Shown here piece after piece: positions 6,249 through 7,052 of a DNA stretch of 7,052 nt. The stretch's first letter is position 1; each line of letters starts with the position of its first letter. This DNA is from Lachnoclostridium sp. UBA739 (GTDB lineage: Bacteria; Bacillota_A; Clostridia; Lachnospirales; Lachnospiraceae), in NCBI GenBank assembly GCA_002297865.1, contig DBKX01000222.1, positions 1 through 7,052 of the forward strand, in the 5' to 3' direction. Below the pieces are notes generated by a model. That model had not been told where the DNA came from. It did no database searches and saw only the letters and a list, made by a program, of their open reading frames with translations. Both the position numbers and the translations under genes were made by a program.

Positions 6249-6825
6249 ACAGTTCATCCAATGTCATTTCAAAGGATGGCATAAATTCTTCTAAAAATAC
6301 AGAAACTTCACTCATATTCATTGCAACCAAAGACTCTTCAATGGTTTGCTTCGCCTTACGGAATTCTGTATTCCCTGACTTTTCTTCTTCAATACATTTG
6401 CAATAAGCGGATATCTTGTCTGCTGCTTTCACAAGTTTCCAAAGGTATTCATCCCTTTCTTCATGAAAAAACAGATTCTTATAATAAGAACGCATGTCTT
6501 CTGGCAACATGTTTAATAGCTGTTCCGAAGCTAGATTTTCCACTTTCTGAAATGCCTGATGAAGTTCTGTACTGTGATATTTAATTGGTGTGGGCATATC
6601 GCCTGTTATGATTTCGGTACAATCATGGTAAAGTCCCATCATTGCCACCTTTTCAACAGGCAAGTCATTGCCGAATCGAACATTACTGATTATCGCTAAG
6701 TTATGGGCAATCATCGCCACTTCCAGTGAATGTTCACTGATGTTTTCCTTTTGGGTGTTGCGCATCAATGCCCAGCGTTTGATATATTTCATTCGAGACA
6801 TCATGGCAAAGAAATGATTACTCAT
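6247..6825 (-). CDS. yfbR: YfbR-like HD-domain 5'-deoxynucleotidase
   Basis: Dephosphorylates deoxyribonucleoside 5'-monophosphates in the cytosol (family knowledge from E. coli YfbR, 199 residues; this one 192). The metal site is complete and falls one residue before the E. coli numbering: His32 in EHSLEVA, His67-Asp68 in LYHDCTE and Asp136 in KAADKISAY. The specificity residues Arg17-Trp18 (KRWALMRN) and Glu71 are also present. I start it at ATG 6825, preceded by GAGGAG (6836-6841) 10 nt upstream; the open frame extends 26 codons further, but that part lies inside uvrA and has no similarity to the family. The start overlaps the uvrA stop by 8 bp, so the two are probably co-transcribed and translationally coupled. 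Pairing with DNA excision repair fits a role in nucleotide salvage or pool cleaning, which is an inference. Confidence 0.92.
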   Translation of the reverse strand: MSNHFFAMMSRMKYIKRWALMRNTQKENISEHSLEVAMIAHNLAIISNVRFGNDLPVEKVAMMGLYHDCTEIITGDMPTPIKYHSTELHQAFQKVENLASEQLLNMLPEDMRSYYKNLFFHEERDEYLWKLVKAADKISAYCKCIEEEKSGNTEFRKAKQTIEESLVAMNMSEVSVFLEEFMPSFEMTLDEL

Positions 6826-7052
6826 ACCGATTCTGCTCCTCTTTTTCCTTATCCAGCATCTTTTGAATATAATAGCCTGTATATGACTTTTTACATTTTG
6901 CAATCTGCTCTGGTGTCCCGGCTGCTACAACAGTACCTCCACGATCACCACCTTCTGGACCGATGTCGATGATATAGTCTGCTGTCTTGATTACATCTAA
7001 GTTATGCTCGATGACAACAACGGTATTTCCACCTTCTCGTAAACGGTGCATA
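6818..7052 (-). CDS. uvrA: Excinuclease ABC subunit UvrA, C-terminal end
   Basis: The last 78 codons of the damage-recognition ATPase of nucleotide excision repair; the rest lies beyond the right edge. Visible is the end of the second ABC ATPase domain: [19 protein letters not shown] carries the switch-region histidine (VIEHN), followed by [21 protein letters not shown] and TPEQIA, which are nearly invariant in UvrA. The tail after TPEQIA is lysine- and glutamate-rich and ends in NRYE, a common style in Clostridia. The ATG at 7051 is an internal Met, not a start. The stop (6818-6820) lies inside the YfbR-like gene. Confidence 0.96.
   Translation of the reverse strand, partial: MHRLREGGNTVVVIEHNLDVIKTADYIIDIGPEGGDRGGTVVAAGTPEQIAKCKKSYTGYYIQKMLDKEKEEQNRYE

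Noticed and set aside
6826..6903. 26-codon N-terminal extension of the YfbR-like gene
   Set aside because: It lies inside uvrA, has no similarity to the family, and the ATG at 6825 has a ribosome site and aligns with E. coli YfbR numbering.

Overview
The window looks like a low-GC Gram-positive anaerobe of the class Clostridia, most likely a Lachnospiraceae-type genome. The grounds are strong AGGAGG-type ribosome sites, AT-rich intergenic DNA, the style of the GMP synthase and UvrA proteins, a flagellin of the Clostridia type and a Cys-rich peptide of a kind I associate with Clostridia. The assignment is an inference, since no rRNA or other phylogenetic marker is present.

Left part (1-2850). 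The start of a small Cys-rich peptide gene with Ala-Cys-Gly-X motifs runs leftward off the window edge and resembles a precursor of a ribosomally made, modified peptide. A 274-bp intergenic region follows, with an operator-like double element (194-238) and a SigD (sigma-28) flagellar promoter (318-345). Next come an unusually large flagellin gene (393-2345) and an HxlR-family regulator gene (2441-2767). A second copy of the operator-like element (2316-2360) lies in front of the regulator. It overlaps the flagellin stop codon and supplies the last codons of the flagellin, so the flagellin C-terminus is not the usual one.

Middle (2766-4512). A SEC-C zinc-motif protein gene on the minus strand converges on the regulator, and one hairpin can serve as terminator between them. 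A possible 25-codon leader ORF overlaps the SEC-C start. Upstream of it lies a gene-poor stretch bounded by two hairpin terminators (4263-4300 and 4508-4540).

Right part (4552-7052). These are housekeeping genes on the minus strand: the 3' end of uvrA (nucleotide excision repair), a YfbR-like HD-domain 5'-deoxynucleotidase overlapping the uvrA stop by 8 bp, and guaA (GMP synthase) with its own terminator. This part looks ordinary.

The part worth following is the left one. A candidate modified-peptide gene, an HxlR regulator and two matching operator-like modules bracket a divergent flagellin that contains seven cysteines, has a very AT-rich central domain and has a C-terminus altered by the operator sequence.
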